DNA of 64,000 bases. Source: Hyphomicrobium sp. 12-62-95 (GTDB lineage Bacteria; Pseudomonadota; Alphaproteobacteria; Rhizobiales; Hyphomicrobiaceae). Made by a program: the position numbers and the translations under genes. The notes beneath the pieces are model-generated. The model did no database searches. It saw only the letters and a program-made list of their open reading frames with translations, and had not been told where the DNA came from. This document shows, piece after piece, positions 1 through 7,968 of the stretch. Every line of letters starts with the position of its first letter. The first letter of the stretch is position 1. The DNA lies in contig NCCZ01000012.1 in assembly GCA_002279935.1 (NCBI GenBank), positions 124,001-188,000 of the forward strand, read 5' to 3'.

Positions 1-258
1 GTGTCCGATGTCATAGGCCCGTCCGGCCGCCCGCTGATCATTCATAATCGCGGTTGGGGTCCACAGCAGGAAGACGGCCTGTTCGTCGATGAGATCACCG
101 GCCACTATCGCTTTTCAGGCCTAAAAGGCTCGGCAACGGCTGCCCAGGCACCGGCGGGGCCAGCCGCCGAAAAGCGCGCGCCGGACACGGCCAAAAAAGC
201 CCCGAGCCGCCCCGTGGTCCGCACCGGGCTCACATCGCCGACACAGCCACCGCTTTGA
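1..258 (+). CDS. Hypothetical protein, possibly 5'-partial
   Basis: An 85-codon frame begins with GTG at the first base of the window and ends with TGA at 256-258. The true start may lie upstream of the window. The N-terminal half is compositionally ordinary (acidic, aromatic residues, motif VDEITGHYRFSG). The C-terminal half is Ala/Pro/Lys-rich and probably disordered. No signal peptide or membrane segment is seen. I do not recognise the family. Confidence 0.5.
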   Translation: MSDVIGPSGRPLIIHNRGWGPQQEDGLFVDEITGHYRFSGLKGSATAAQAPAGPAAEKRAPDTAKKAPSRPVVRTGLTSPTQPPL

Positions 259-315
259 GCCACGCCCCACGTCGCCAAGTTGGCGGCGCATGAGTTGCAC
301 TCAAAAAATGAAACC

Positions 316-362
316 AATTCGCGAATTTCATCTTGTGGAAAATCGCGAATAGAGCGATTTTC
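316..362. promoter_or_regulatory. Palindrome plus stem-loop in intergenic DNA
   Basis: Positions 316-327 form a perfect 12-bp palindrome, AATTCGCGAATT. Positions 338-346 and 354-362 form a 9-bp perfect inverted repeat (GAAAATCGC / GCGATTTTC) around a 7-nt loop. The stretch is AT-richer than its surroundings. It could be an operator or a structured leader for the ORF at 473. No regulator can be named. Confidence 0.35.
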
Positions 363-418
363 ATTTGAAGCCCGGAAATGCATCTGGCGTGCCCACGCCG
401 GAAATTTTTTAATTCCGC

Positions 419-440
419 TCGTTTCGCACCTGCGAAACGA
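419..440. promoter_or_regulatory. 22-bp inverted repeat upstream of ORF 473-847
   Basis: The arms TCGTTTCGCA (419-428) and TGCGAAACGA (431-440) are perfectly complementary around a 2-bp centre. The site lies 33 bp before the ATG at 473, a usual place for a repressor operator. With a 2-nt centre it is more likely a dimer binding site than an RNA hairpin, although a T-rich run follows it. Confidence 0.4.
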
Positions 441-472
441 TTTGTTTTCTTGCGCCCGGCGATAAAGAGATC

Positions 473-847
473 ATGCGCGCACATTCGGCTCATATCCGGA
501 TCTTTGCCCCCGTTGCGGACCTGCTCCGCCGCGGTGCCGGTTGCCTTGTGGCCTCGCCCGCTCGCAAACCCGCCCCGCACACAATGGCACTGCCGGCCCA
601 CAAGCCCGCATCCGACCAATGGTCCCGCGTCGCCAGCATTCTGTTTGAAGCCCAATCGTCCGCCGGACGCGCCGTCGAGAACCACCGTGGCGCCTCCGCC
701 CAGATCGATGCCGCAACGTATGCCTTACAGCGCCTGCGCGAAGAAATGGCGCCCGCGTTCCAGCTCACCGTCGCACGGCCGGCCCCCATCGCGCCCACCC
801 CGCTGCGCCGCGAACCATTCCGCCGTAGCGAACCCCTCGCCGCCTGA
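473..847 (+). CDS. Hypothetical protein (124 aa)
   Basis: An intact frame of 124 codons. The central part (about residues 45-95) is a plausible soluble helical segment that includes DQWSRVASILFEAQSSAG. The C-terminus is Pro/Arg-rich. A GAGA-like Shine-Dalgarno (SD) element lies before the ATG at 473. An in-frame ATG at 584 (MALPAHKPAS) is a possible shorter start, because the first 37 residues look non-conserved. It precedes rsmI by about 100 bp. The family is not recognised. Confidence 0.5.
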   Translation: MRAHSAHIRIFAPVADLLRRGAGCLVASPARKPAPHTMALPAHKPASDQWSRVASILFEAQSSAGRAVENHRGASAQIDAATYALQRLREEMAPAFQLTVARPAPIAPTPLRREPFRRSEPLAA

Positions 848-946
848 TGACCCTTTTTGCTGGCGCTTCGCAACGCCCCGGGCGAAACAACCCGGGCGCA
901 CCCTTCCGCGCGCTCACACGCCAAAGCCCGCACGCTATAGATTGTC

Positions 947-1894
947 ATGATGCAGTCAGACGATGCCCCCGACGATGACCCGAAAGCCGCCGCCTCGCCG
1001 ACCAGCGAAGCCGTTGCGCAGCGCGTCTCGGTGGATCTCGTCCGCCGGCTTACCGAACCGCTGGCACCTGGCCTCTATCTCGTCGCCACGCCGATCGGCA
1101 ATCTGGCCGACATCACGCTCCGTGCGCTCGCCACACTCGCCCGCGCCGACGTCATCTACTGCGAGGACACCCGCCACAGCCGCACCCTCGTCGCCCACTA
1201 CGGCATAACCCGAACGCTGCGCCCCTATCACGAGCACAATGCAGAAGAACAGCGCCCCCGTATTCTGGCCGACCTCGCACGCGGCGCCCGCATCGCGCTC
1301 ATCAGCGACGCCGGCACGCCGCTGGTCTCCGATCCCGGCTACAAACTCGTCCGCGACTGCATCGCCGAGGGCCATACTGTCGTCGCCATCCCCGGCGCCA
1401 GCGCTGTGATGACGGGCATCTGCGTCGCCGGGCTTCCCACCGACACCTTCCTCTTCGCCGGCTTCCTGCCACCCCGCTCTGGCGCCCGCCAAACCCGCAT
1501 CGCCGAACTGGCGTCCGTCCCCGCCACGCTGATCTTTTTCGAAGCGCCCACGCGCCTCGCCGAAACACTCGCCGATCTTGCCACAACGCTTGGCCACCGC
1601 CCCGCCGCCGTCGCCCGCGAACTCACCAAGCTGCACGAACACATCGCCCGCGGCCCTCTCTCCGATCTCGCCGCACACTTCGAAAACGCCCCGCCGAAAG
1701 GCGAAATCGTCATCCTTGTCGGCCCGCCCGGGAACGAAGCGGTCACCGACGAAGCCATCATCGCCGCCCTCGAAAACGCGCTCGCCCACATGAGCCTGCG
1801 TGACGCCGCCAAAGCCGTCGCCGAACGCCTCTCGGCCCCCAAGGCCCGCGTCTATGATCTGGGACTGAAATTGAAAGCGGATCGCACCGGATGA
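947..1894 (+). CDS. rsmI: 16S rRNA (cytidine(1402)-2'-O)-methyltransferase RsmI
   Basis: This tetrapyrrole-methylase-fold enzyme 2'-O-methylates C1402 in the decoding centre of 16S rRNA using SAM. The diagnostic N-terminal stretch LYLVATPIGNLADITLRAL is at about residues 45-63, followed by YCEDTRHSR. The glycine-rich SAM-site segment ISDAGTPLVSDPGY is near residue 119, and IPGASAV and FFEAPTRL come later. At 315 aa it is longer than the usual 280-290 aa because of an acidic N-terminal extension. ATG at 947 and 950 are both possible starts. The stop overlaps the yraN start (ATGA), so the two are co-transcribed and probably translationally coupled. Confidence 0.95.
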   Translation: MMQSDDAPDDDPKAAASPTSEAVAQRVSVDLVRRLTEPLAPGLYLVATPIGNLADITLRALATLARADVIYCEDTRHSRTLVAHYGITRTLRPYHEHNAEEQRPRILADLARGARIALISDAGTPLVSDPGYKLVRDCIAEGHTVVAIPGASAVMTGICVAGLPTDTFLFAGFLPPRSGARQTRIAELASVPATLIFFEAPTRLAETLADLATTLGHRPAAVARELTKLHEHIARGPLSDLAAHFENAPPKGEIVILVGPPGNEAVTDEAIIAALENALAHMSLRDAAKAVAERLSAPKARVYDLGLKLKADRTG

Positions 1895-2253
1895 CGCTGG
1901 ACGAACGCCATGCGCGCTATCGCACCGGCCTTCGCTCCGAATGGAAGGCCGCCCTCGCCCTGCGCCTGCGCGGGTACCGCATCCTCGACACGCGCTGGCA
2001 ATCATCCGCTGGCGAGATCGACCTCGTCGCGGTGCGCGGCAAACGCCTCGCCTTCATCGAAGTCAAACACCGTTCCGACACCACCGACGAAGAAGCCCAC
2101 GCCGCAATCGGCCCGGCTCAACGCCAGCGCGTCCGCCGCGCCGCCGATCTCTGGCTCGCCCGCCACAAACCCTATCGCGCGCACGAGATCGGCTTCGATC
2201 TCGTCCTCGTCGCTCCGCGGCATTGGCCGCGCATCATTCAAAACGGATTGTAG
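1891..2253 (+). CDS. yraN: YraN family (UPF0102) endonuclease-like protein
   Basis: A small protein (120 aa) with the PD-(D/E)XK-like core of the YraN/UPF0102 family. GYRILDTRW is followed by SAGEIDLVAVRG and FIEVKHR, so the E-D-ExK residues are present. Its function is uncertain in all bacteria, and a role in nucleic-acid metabolism is only presumed. It overlaps the rsmI stop by 4 nt, the conserved rsmI-yraN pairing of alphaproteobacteria, where gshB usually follows. Here a convergent pal-like gene is interposed. Confidence 0.92.
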   Translation: MTLDERHARYRTGLRSEWKAALALRLRGYRILDTRWQSSAGEIDLVAVRGKRLAFIEVKHRSDTTDEEAHAAIGPAQRQRVRRAADLWLARHKPYRAHEIGFDLVLVAPRHWPRIIQNGL

Positions 2254-2260
2254 TCAGACT

Positions 2261-2785
2261 TCAGCGCGAGCTGATCGCCGCACCGCCGAGCACCGTCTGC
2301 GCGCGCCGGTTCTGCGACCAGCACGAGATATCGTCGCAAACGGCCACCGGCCGTTCCTTGCCGTACGAGATCGTGCGCATCCGCGCGTGCGGCACACCCT
2401 GCCGCGACAGGAAGTTGCGCACCGATTGCGCACGGCGCGCGCCAAGGGCGAGGTTGTATTCCCGCGTCCCGCGCTCATCCGCATGGCCTTCGACCATAAC
2501 CTGATGCTGCGGATACTGCTGCAGCCAACGCGCTTGCTGCATCAGGGTCTGTTCCGCTTCCGGCGTCAGGTCGGAACTGTCGCTGGAAAAATAGACCATG
2601 TCGCGCGCGCCGGACTTAAAGTCCTCCGGCGTGCCGGGCATCGCCCGCCCGCGGCCATATCCGCCGCTGCCGTCGCCGCCCAAAAGGCTGGCCGACGATC
2701 CGCCGCCGTCCGTCTTGTTGGCACAACCGCCGGCAAACGCGGCCATCACCGCAACACCGGCCAGCAACAGAATACGGACGTTCAT
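2261..2785 (-). CDS. pal: Pal-like OmpA-domain outer-membrane lipoprotein
   Basis: A 174-aa lipoprotein. The N-terminal hydrophobic signal ends in a lipobox AGGC with the lipidated Cys at residue 21. A Gly/Ser-rich linker follows, then an OmpA/Pal peptidoglycan-binding domain from about residue 60 (MVYFSSDSSDLTPEAEQTL, EGHADERGTREYNLALGARR, ending QNRRAQTV). The Asp and Arg that contact meso-diaminopimelate in this family are present. It would tether the outer membrane to peptidoglycan. Pal normally sits with tolQRAB; here it is alone, convergent with yraN and divergent from gshB. It may be the only Pal of the genome, relocated, or a paralogue. Confidence 0.88.
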   Translation of the reverse strand: MNVRILLLAGVAVMAAFAGGCANKTDGGGSSASLLGGDGSGGYGRGRAMPGTPEDFKSGARDMVYFSSDSSDLTPEAEQTLMQQARWLQQYPQHQVMVEGHADERGTREYNLALGARRAQSVRNFLSRQGVPHARMRTISYGKERPVAVCDDISCWSQNRRAQTVLGGAAISSR

Positions 2786-2928
2786 CGATCAAACTCCACG
2801 CAAACGAGACACCGCAACAAAGGCCCGTTGAGGTTAACAAGTCGTGAACGGACCCTGTGCGCACGTTGCGTTTCCCCGCCGCACCGTTATGCCTGTGCCA
2901 GTCAAATGGGGCAGCGTGTAGGTGAGAC

Positions 2929-3873
2929 GTGGGCAAGACGCTGAAGATCGCATGTCAAATGGATCCCATCGACCGGATCGACATCCGCGGCGATTCCACG
3001 TTCGCGATCCTGCTTGAGGCCCGCCGCCGCGGACACGAAATTTTCTACTACACGCCGCAGAACTTATCGCTCCACGGCAACCGGCTCATGGCCCGTGGCG
3101 CCACCCTCGACGTCTTCGACCGCCTCGGCGACCACTATGCCCTTGAAGACGCCCGCACCATCGATCTGGGCACCCAGGATGTCGTCCTCCTGCGCCAGGA
3201 CCCGCCCTTCGACATGGCCTACATCACGTCCACGCACCTGCTGGAGCGCATCCACCCCAAAACCCTCGTCGTCAACGACCCAGCCCACGTCCGCAACGCG
3301 CCGGAAAAAATCTGGGTCCTCGACTTCCTCGACCTGATGCCGCCCACCCTCGTGACGCGCTCGCTCGACGACGTCCACGCGTTCCGCGACCAATATCACG
3401 ACATCATCTTGAAGCCGCTCTACGGCAATGGCGGCGCCAGTGTCTTCCGCATCAAGCCAGACGACACCAACATCGGTTCCCTCGTCGAACTCTTCCAAAC
3501 CGTCTTCCGCGAACCCTTCATGGTGCAGCAGTACCGCCCCGAAGTTCGCAATGGCGACAAGCGCATCATCCTGATTGACGGCGAAGTCGCCGGCGCCATC
3601 AACCGCGTGCCCTCTGAAGGCGAAACCCGCTCCAACCTCCATGTCGGCGGCACCGCCAAACGCACCGAACTCACCGCCCGCGAACACGAGATCTGCGCCC
3701 GTCTCGGGCCCGAACTGAAAAAGCGCGGCCTTATCTTCACCGGTATCGACGTCATCGGCGACTACCTGACCGAGATCAACGTCACGTCCCCAACCGGCAT
3801 CCGCCAAGTCAAAGCCTTCGGCGGCAACGACATCGCCGCCATGATCTGGGACGCAATTGAGAACAGGATTTAG
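2929..3873 (+). CDS. gshB: Glutathione synthetase
   Basis: GshB is an ATP-grasp ligase that joins gamma-glutamylcysteine and glycine to make glutathione in the cytosol. At 314 aa it has the normal length. The N-terminal domain begins [23 protein letters not shown]-grasp features follow: [31 protein letters not shown] and the C-terminal [14 protein letters not shown]. The start is GTG at 2929, with AGG six bases upstream. The next genes downstream are an atypical AT-rich pair, so the usual gshB-comM neighbourhood has been interrupted. Confidence 0.95.
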   Translation: MGKTLKIACQMDPIDRIDIRGDSTFAILLEARRRGHEIFYYTPQNLSLHGNRLMARGATLDVFDRLGDHYALEDARTIDLGTQDVVLLRQDPPFDMAYITSTHLLERIHPKTLVVNDPAHVRNAPEKIWVLDFLDLMPPTLVTRSLDDVHAFRDQYHDIILKPLYGNGGASVFRIKPDDTNIGSLVELFQTVFREPFMVQQYRPEVRNGDKRIILIDGEVAGAINRVPSEGETRSNLHVGGTAKRTELTAREHEICARLGPELKKRGLIFTGIDVIGDYLTEINVTSPTGIRQVKAFGGNDIAAMIWDAIENRI

Positions 3874-3949
3874 TGCGGCCATACTTGAGATCACGCGCGG
3901 CTCATGATTATGTCGGTAGTCATACTAAATCCATTTTGTTGGAGACCAA

Positions 3950-4234
3950 GTGAGCGGCCGTAATAGATCACAAAGAACCAGTCAGCCGGACAATCCAGCG
4001 CCTCAGAGGCCCATTTGGAACAACTGGTTCGATCTTGCGGTTCTCGCAAAGGCACTGAAGAATCCCTATGTGTTCGGTATCGTAGCTCTAGGGATTTCAG
4101 GTGTAACTGCAACTGCCATCGGCGTTTCGGCGTCGGCCTCCTGTGCGATCGTCCTTCCGCTTAGCGGGCTGGTCCTCCTCTCTCAGTGGATGGCGAACTG
4201 GAAGGAAGTCAAACTGAAAGAACTGGCGTTTTAG
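3950..4234 (+). CDS. Small membrane protein of unknown function
   Basis: A 94-aa protein with a GTG start at 3950 preceded by GGAG at good spacing. The N-terminal 25 residues are polar (Arg, Asn, Gln, Pro). Two hydrophobic segments follow (about residues 42-62 and 64-82), which suggests a hairpin membrane protein with a short charged tail. Base composition and codon use are clearly less GC-rich than the flanking gshB and comM, a sign of recent acquisition. The family is not recognised. It is probably functionally linked to the next ORF, which shares its composition. Confidence 0.55.
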   Translation: MSGRNRSQRTSQPDNPAPQRPIWNNWFDLAVLAKALKNPYVFGIVALGISGVTATAIGVSASASCAIVLPLSGLVLLSQWMANWKEVKLKELAF

Positions 4235-4398
4235 GAACGAAAAGCGACATTGTTAAGCAAATATCAAAAAGAGCTAACAGCACAACCGAATCAAAATCCT
4301 CCCCGAAAGAAATAAATGATTTATGTTAGGCGAGGCAAAATGGGAGTCCCGATGTCCGGAAAGTAACAAATCATGAGTACGAGACGCGGAGCTGAGAA

Positions 4399-5022
4399 AT
4401 GTTAGATTTGAATTTGACCGAACAATTCGTTTCGGTGGCGCTTTTGACCGCCGCCCCTTGTTTCGTTATGGCTGCGTTTGCAGCTTGGCGACACTTCGGA
4501 CGTGTGCGTCGGCTTGAAGCACTCACTCTTGCTACTGTGCTCCTAGATAAGGCGTTCCCGCTAGGCATCGAGGTCCTAGAGTCGCACGACACAGAAGAGT
4601 CGGTGAAGTATTCGGTGAAACTCTTCCTCGAACAGGTCGGAGACCGAGATGTCGCTCATGCAGTGAAAGCTGCGGGCCCGAACATGATTTCCAGCAGCCC
4701 AGTAGAAAGAGAGAAAATCGATAAATTGGCAGAAACCTTCAGTCGCGATTTGGATGCGATGGTAGCTCGCAACAGTGCAGAACTGCCAAAAGTCATAATC
4801 TCAATCCACTTTCTACATGCTGCTACTTTGCTGCGATGGAAAGAAACACAAGAAGAGGGCTTTCGATCAATCTCAACATTTGAAGATTGGCTGAACAGGG
4901 CTGCCTCTCAAACACGTCGAGGTGATTTGCCTTCTCAGGTTACTGCGGTGAACCGCGAGAGACTTGAGGAAGCCCGACATCTGGCATCGGTAGTGCTCCA
5001 TCACGATCCGATTGCAGCCTGA
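4399..5022 (+). CDS. Membrane-anchored helical protein of unknown function
   Basis: A 207-aa protein with an ATG at 4399 and an SD GGAG seven bases upstream. One strongly hydrophobic segment (about residues 10-30) precedes a basic stretch (HFGRVRR), so the remaining 175 residues should be cytosolic. They look mostly helical and charged, with no catalytic motif I can recognise. Codon use is AT-richer than the neighbours and resembles the ORF at 3950. Together they form an insertion between gshB and comM. The stop lies just inside the comM leader. A stress or defence role is possible but unsupported. Confidence 0.6.
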   Translation: MLDLNLTEQFVSVALLTAAPCFVMAAFAAWRHFGRVRRLEALTLATVLLDKAFPLGIEVLESHDTEESVKYSVKLFLEQVGDRDVAHAVKAAGPNMISSSPVEREKIDKLAETFSRDLDAMVARNSAELPKVIISIHFLHAATLLRWKETQEEGFRSISTFEDWLNRAASQTRRGDLPSQVTAVNRERLEEARHLASVVLHHDPIAA

Positions 5023-5083
5023 TCCGCGACGGATCGGCCGCCCCCGCCCGTTTCACCTCCCAAGAGCGTGTGGGGAGTGGGGC

Positions 5084-6610
5084 ATGTACAGTCAGATTGC
5101 GACGTTGGCATTTGTGGGCGTGGAAGCCCGGGCCGTGGAGGTGCAGGTCCGCATCACGCCAGGAAACCCGGCCTTCCACATTGTCGGCCTCGCCGACAAG
5201 GCCGTCGCCGAAAGCCGCGAACGCGTCCGCAATGCGCTCCATTCCGTCGGCCTTGGCCTTCCCTACAAGCATCTCACCGTCAATCTCGCCCCCGCCGACC
5301 TGCCCAAGGAAGGCAGCCACTACGATCTCGCCATCGTACTTGGCCTCCTCGTCGCCATGGGCGTTATATCGCCCGAAGCCGTCAAAGACTTCGCCGCCAT
5401 CGGCGAACTGGCCCTCGACGGCTCGATCCGCGCGGTGCCCGGCGCGCTCCCCGCCGCAATCGGCGCCAACGCCATCGGCAAGGGTCTCATCTGCCCCGAA
5501 AGCAGCGGACCCGAAGCCGCCTGGGCCGGCGAAAACGTCGACGTCATCGCAGCCCCCCATCTGCTCTCGCTCATCAATCACTTCAAAGGCCTGCAAACAC
5601 TGGCCCGCCCCAAACCCAACCTTGAACGCAACGAAACCCAACTCCCCGATCTGAAAGACGTGCGCGGCCAGGAAAGCGCCAAGCGCGCCCTCGAAGTCGC
5701 CGCCGCCGGCGGCCACAACCTACTCATGGTCGGCCCGCCCGGCTCCGGTAAATCCATGCTCGCCGCACGCCTGCCGTCGATCCTCCCGCCGCTGACGCCC
5801 GAGGAAATGCTCGAAGTCTCGATGGTCCATTCACTCGCTGGCGAATTGATGGGCGGCAAACTCTGCCTCGACCGGCCGTTCCGCTCGCCTCATCACTCCG
5901 CCAGCATGGCCGCCCTCGTCGGCGGCGGCACGCGCCCGAAACCCGGCGAAGCCAGCCTCGCGCACTTAGGCGTCCTCTTCCTCGATGAACTTCCCGAGTA
6001 TCAGCCCAACGTTCTCGATGCACTCCGCCAGCCGCTCGAGACCGGCGAGATCATCGTCGCCCGCGCCAACCACCGCATCCTTTACCCCGCTCGCATCCAG
6101 CTCATCGCCGCCATGAACCCGTGCAAGTGCGGCGGTGGCCCCGGCATGTCGTGCCGCCGCGGCCCGCGCTGCGCCGCCGAATATCAATCCCGCGTGTCAG
6201 GCCCCATGATGGACCGCGTCGACCTGCACATCGAAGTCCCCGCTGTCACCGCCGCCGATCTCGTTCTGCCGCCGTCGCAGGAAGGCAGCCGTGAGGTCCG
6301 CGCCCGCGTCATCGCCGCCCGCGATCGCCAGCGCGCACGCTTCGTCGCCCGCGGTGTCAAAGGGGTGCGCACCAACGCGGAACTTACCGGCCAGCTCTTG
6401 GATGAAATCGCCACCCCCGACGCCGATGGCGTCACGCTTCTGCGTCAGGCCGCCGAGACGATGAAGCTGTCGGCCCGTGGTTTCCATCGCGTGCTCCGCG
6501 TCGCCCGGACCCTGGCCGATCTCGATGCCTCCGATGGCGTCGGCCGCCTCCACATTGCCGAAGCGCTCTCCTACCGTGGCGAAGCGCTGCGAGACCGTCA
6601 GGCCGCATAA
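5084..6610 (+). CDS. comM: YifB/ComM-family Mg-chelatase-like AAA+ ATPase
   Basis: A 508-aa protein of the YifB/ComM family. ComM is a hexameric helicase that promotes branch migration during natural transformation in some bacteria. An N-terminal Lon-S16-like ChlI domain (MYSQIATLAFVGVEARAVEV, HLTVNLAPADLPKEGS) is followed by an AAA+ module with Walker A GPPGSGKS at residues 217-224 and the LFLDELPEY Walker B. A cysteine-bearing finger (NPCKCGGGPGMSC) and the C-terminal Mg-chelatase helical domain complete it. I chose the ATG at 5084 because GGGGAG precedes it and the family begins MYSQ. A longer frame upstream overlaps the previous gene. Confidence 0.93.
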   Translation: MYSQIATLAFVGVEARAVEVQVRITPGNPAFHIVGLADKAVAESRERVRNALHSVGLGLPYKHLTVNLAPADLPKEGSHYDLAIVLGLLVAMGVISPEAVKDFAAIGELALDGSIRAVPGALPAAIGANAIGKGLICPESSGPEAAWAGENVDVIAAPHLLSLINHFKGLQTLARPKPNLERNETQLPDLKDVRGQESAKRALEVAAAGGHNLLMVGPPGSGKSMLAARLPSILPPLTPEEMLEVSMVHSLAGELMGGKLCLDRPFRSPHHSASMAALVGGGTRPKPGEASLAHLGVLFLDELPEYQPNVLDALRQPLETGEIIVARANHRILYPARIQLIAAMNPCKCGGGPGMSCRRGPRCAAEYQSRVSGPMMDRVDLHIEVPAVTAADLVLPPSQEGSREVRARVIAARDRQRARFVARGVKGVRTNAELTGQLLDEIATPDADGVTLLRQAAETMKLSARGFHRVLRVARTLADLDASDGVGRLHIAEALSYRGEALRDRQAA

Positions 6611-6613
6611 AAA

Positions 6614-6637
6614 AGGCGCCGGATCGCTCCGGCGCCT
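6614..6637 (+). terminator. Hairpin terminator after comM
   Basis: A perfect 10-bp stem, AGGCGCCGGA/TCCGGCGCCT, encloses TCGC directly after the comM stop. It is followed by a short T-containing stretch. It may also serve terC on the opposite strand, where the A-run at 6608-6614 reads as a T tract. Confidence 0.75.
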
Positions 6638-6658
6638 CTTGTCGTCATCGGATCGGCG

Positions 6659-7714
6659 TTACTCCGCAAGAGCAGTCTTGGCAGCCGGCGGATCGTTCCG
6701 TGTCTTCCACAGCGACAGCAAGATGCCGCCGAGCAGAATGGCGATCGTAACAGTCAAGCTGATCGCCGGATCGATCTTGCCGATAAACTGCTGCACGAAC
6801 ACCTTGCCGCCCACATAGACCAGCACCAGCGACAGCGCATACTTGAGATAGTGGAAGCGATGTACCATCGCCGCCAGCACGAAGTACAGCGACCGGAGCC
6901 CCAAGATCGCGAAGATGTTCGACGTGTAAACGATGAACGGATCCTGCGTGATGGCGAAGATCGCCGGCACCGAGTCGACCGCGAAGATCAGATCGGCGAA
7001 TTCAATCAGCACCAGCGCAACAAAGAGCGGTGTGGCCCACCGCACGATCTTACCCGTCTTGGGATCGGGCTCATGAACAAAGAACTTCTCGCCGTGAACC
7101 TTGTCGGTGATGCGCATATGACGGCGCATGTACTTCAGGATCGGGTTGTTGGCGATGTCCGGCTCCTGATCCGCCATGATGAACATCTTGATGCCGGTGA
7201 AGACCAGGAAGGCGGCGAAGATATACAGGATCCACTCGAACTGATGGATCAGTGCCGCACCAAGCCCGATCATGATCGCGCGCAGGATGATCACCCCCAA
7301 AATGCCGTAGAACAGCACGCGATGCTGATACTTCCTCGGAATGGCGAAGTACGAGAAAATCATCGCCATGACGAAGACGTTGTCGAACGCCAGCGTTTGC
7401 TCGACCACCCACCCGGTGAGATAGAGTTCCCACGCCGTCCACGCCCGCGCGCTGTCACTCGCCGCATTCGCGATGTCGTCATCGAGCGATGTCGCAAATC
7501 CGTTATAATAGAGCCACCACACCACCGCCGAGAACGCGACGCCGAGCGTCATACATGCGCCCGCCAGAATGGTGCTTTCTTTGAGCGTCGGCTCGTGCGC
7601 CTCCCCATGCAGCAGCCCGAGATCGATGGCCAAAATGGTGATGACGATCGCCAAAAAAGCGAGCCACACCCAAATCGGCATTCCCATAAATAGTGAACTA
7701 AAAATCTCGACCAC
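6659..7714 (-). CDS. TerC-family integral membrane protein
   Basis: A TerC/Alx-family membrane protein with eight or nine hydrophobic segments. It carries the conserved acidic intramembrane motifs ILAIDLGLLHG near the N-terminus, EQTLAFDNVFVMAMIF, and LIEFADLIFAVDSVPAIFAI in the C-terminal half. The family is linked to tellurite resistance and manganese export or metal handling at the inner membrane. I start it at the GTG at 7714-7712 because GGGGAG lies seven bases before it; a GTG 15 bases upstream is in frame but overlaps that SD. It is convergent with comM. I found no convincing manganese riboswitch in the leader. Confidence 0.88.
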   Translation of the reverse strand: MVEIFSSLFMGMPIWVWLAFLAIVITILAIDLGLLHGEAHEPTLKESTILAGACMTLGVAFSAVVWWLYYNGFATSLDDDIANAASDSARAWTAWELYLTGWVVEQTLAFDNVFVMAMIFSYFAIPRKYQHRVLFYGILGVIILRAIMIGLGAALIHQFEWILYIFAAFLVFTGIKMFIMADQEPDIANNPILKYMRRHMRITDKVHGEKFFVHEPDPKTGKIVRWATPLFVALVLIEFADLIFAVDSVPAIFAITQDPFIVYTSNIFAILGLRSLYFVLAAMVHRFHYLKYALSLVLVYVGGKVFVQQFIGKIDPAISLTVTIAILLGGILLSLWKTRNDPPAAKTALAE

Positions 7715-7968
7715 GACTGTGCTCCCCACAAGGTCTTACAACCTCGCGACGTGGGAGCCCGTCCGGAAGAGTTCAAGATCGAATTCGCCGTATTCGGCGG
7801 CCGTATCCGTTTCGCCGCATACGTAACTGTCCGGACATTGGCGTCTTTCCCCACACAGAACCGCACAGATTCGGACGCCGACGACCGAAGTTGGCTGAAC
7901 AATCCAGCGGCACCTTTGCGCGTCGCCCCGCAAGCTCCCGCCATCCCGGCTGAAGGAGCCCCGCCCCC

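Noticed and set aside
956..2005. Long minus-strand open frame antisense to rsmI and yraN
   Set aside because: It is the codon-bias shadow of GC-rich genes: low-complexity Gly/Asp/Ala-rich translation, no SD, and two clear conserved genes on the other strand.
7715..7968. Possible yybP-ykoY manganese riboswitch upstream of terC
   Set aside because: Only a GGGGAG match next to the start codon was found, and it is better read as the SD. The conserved loop and stem sequences of the aptamer are absent.
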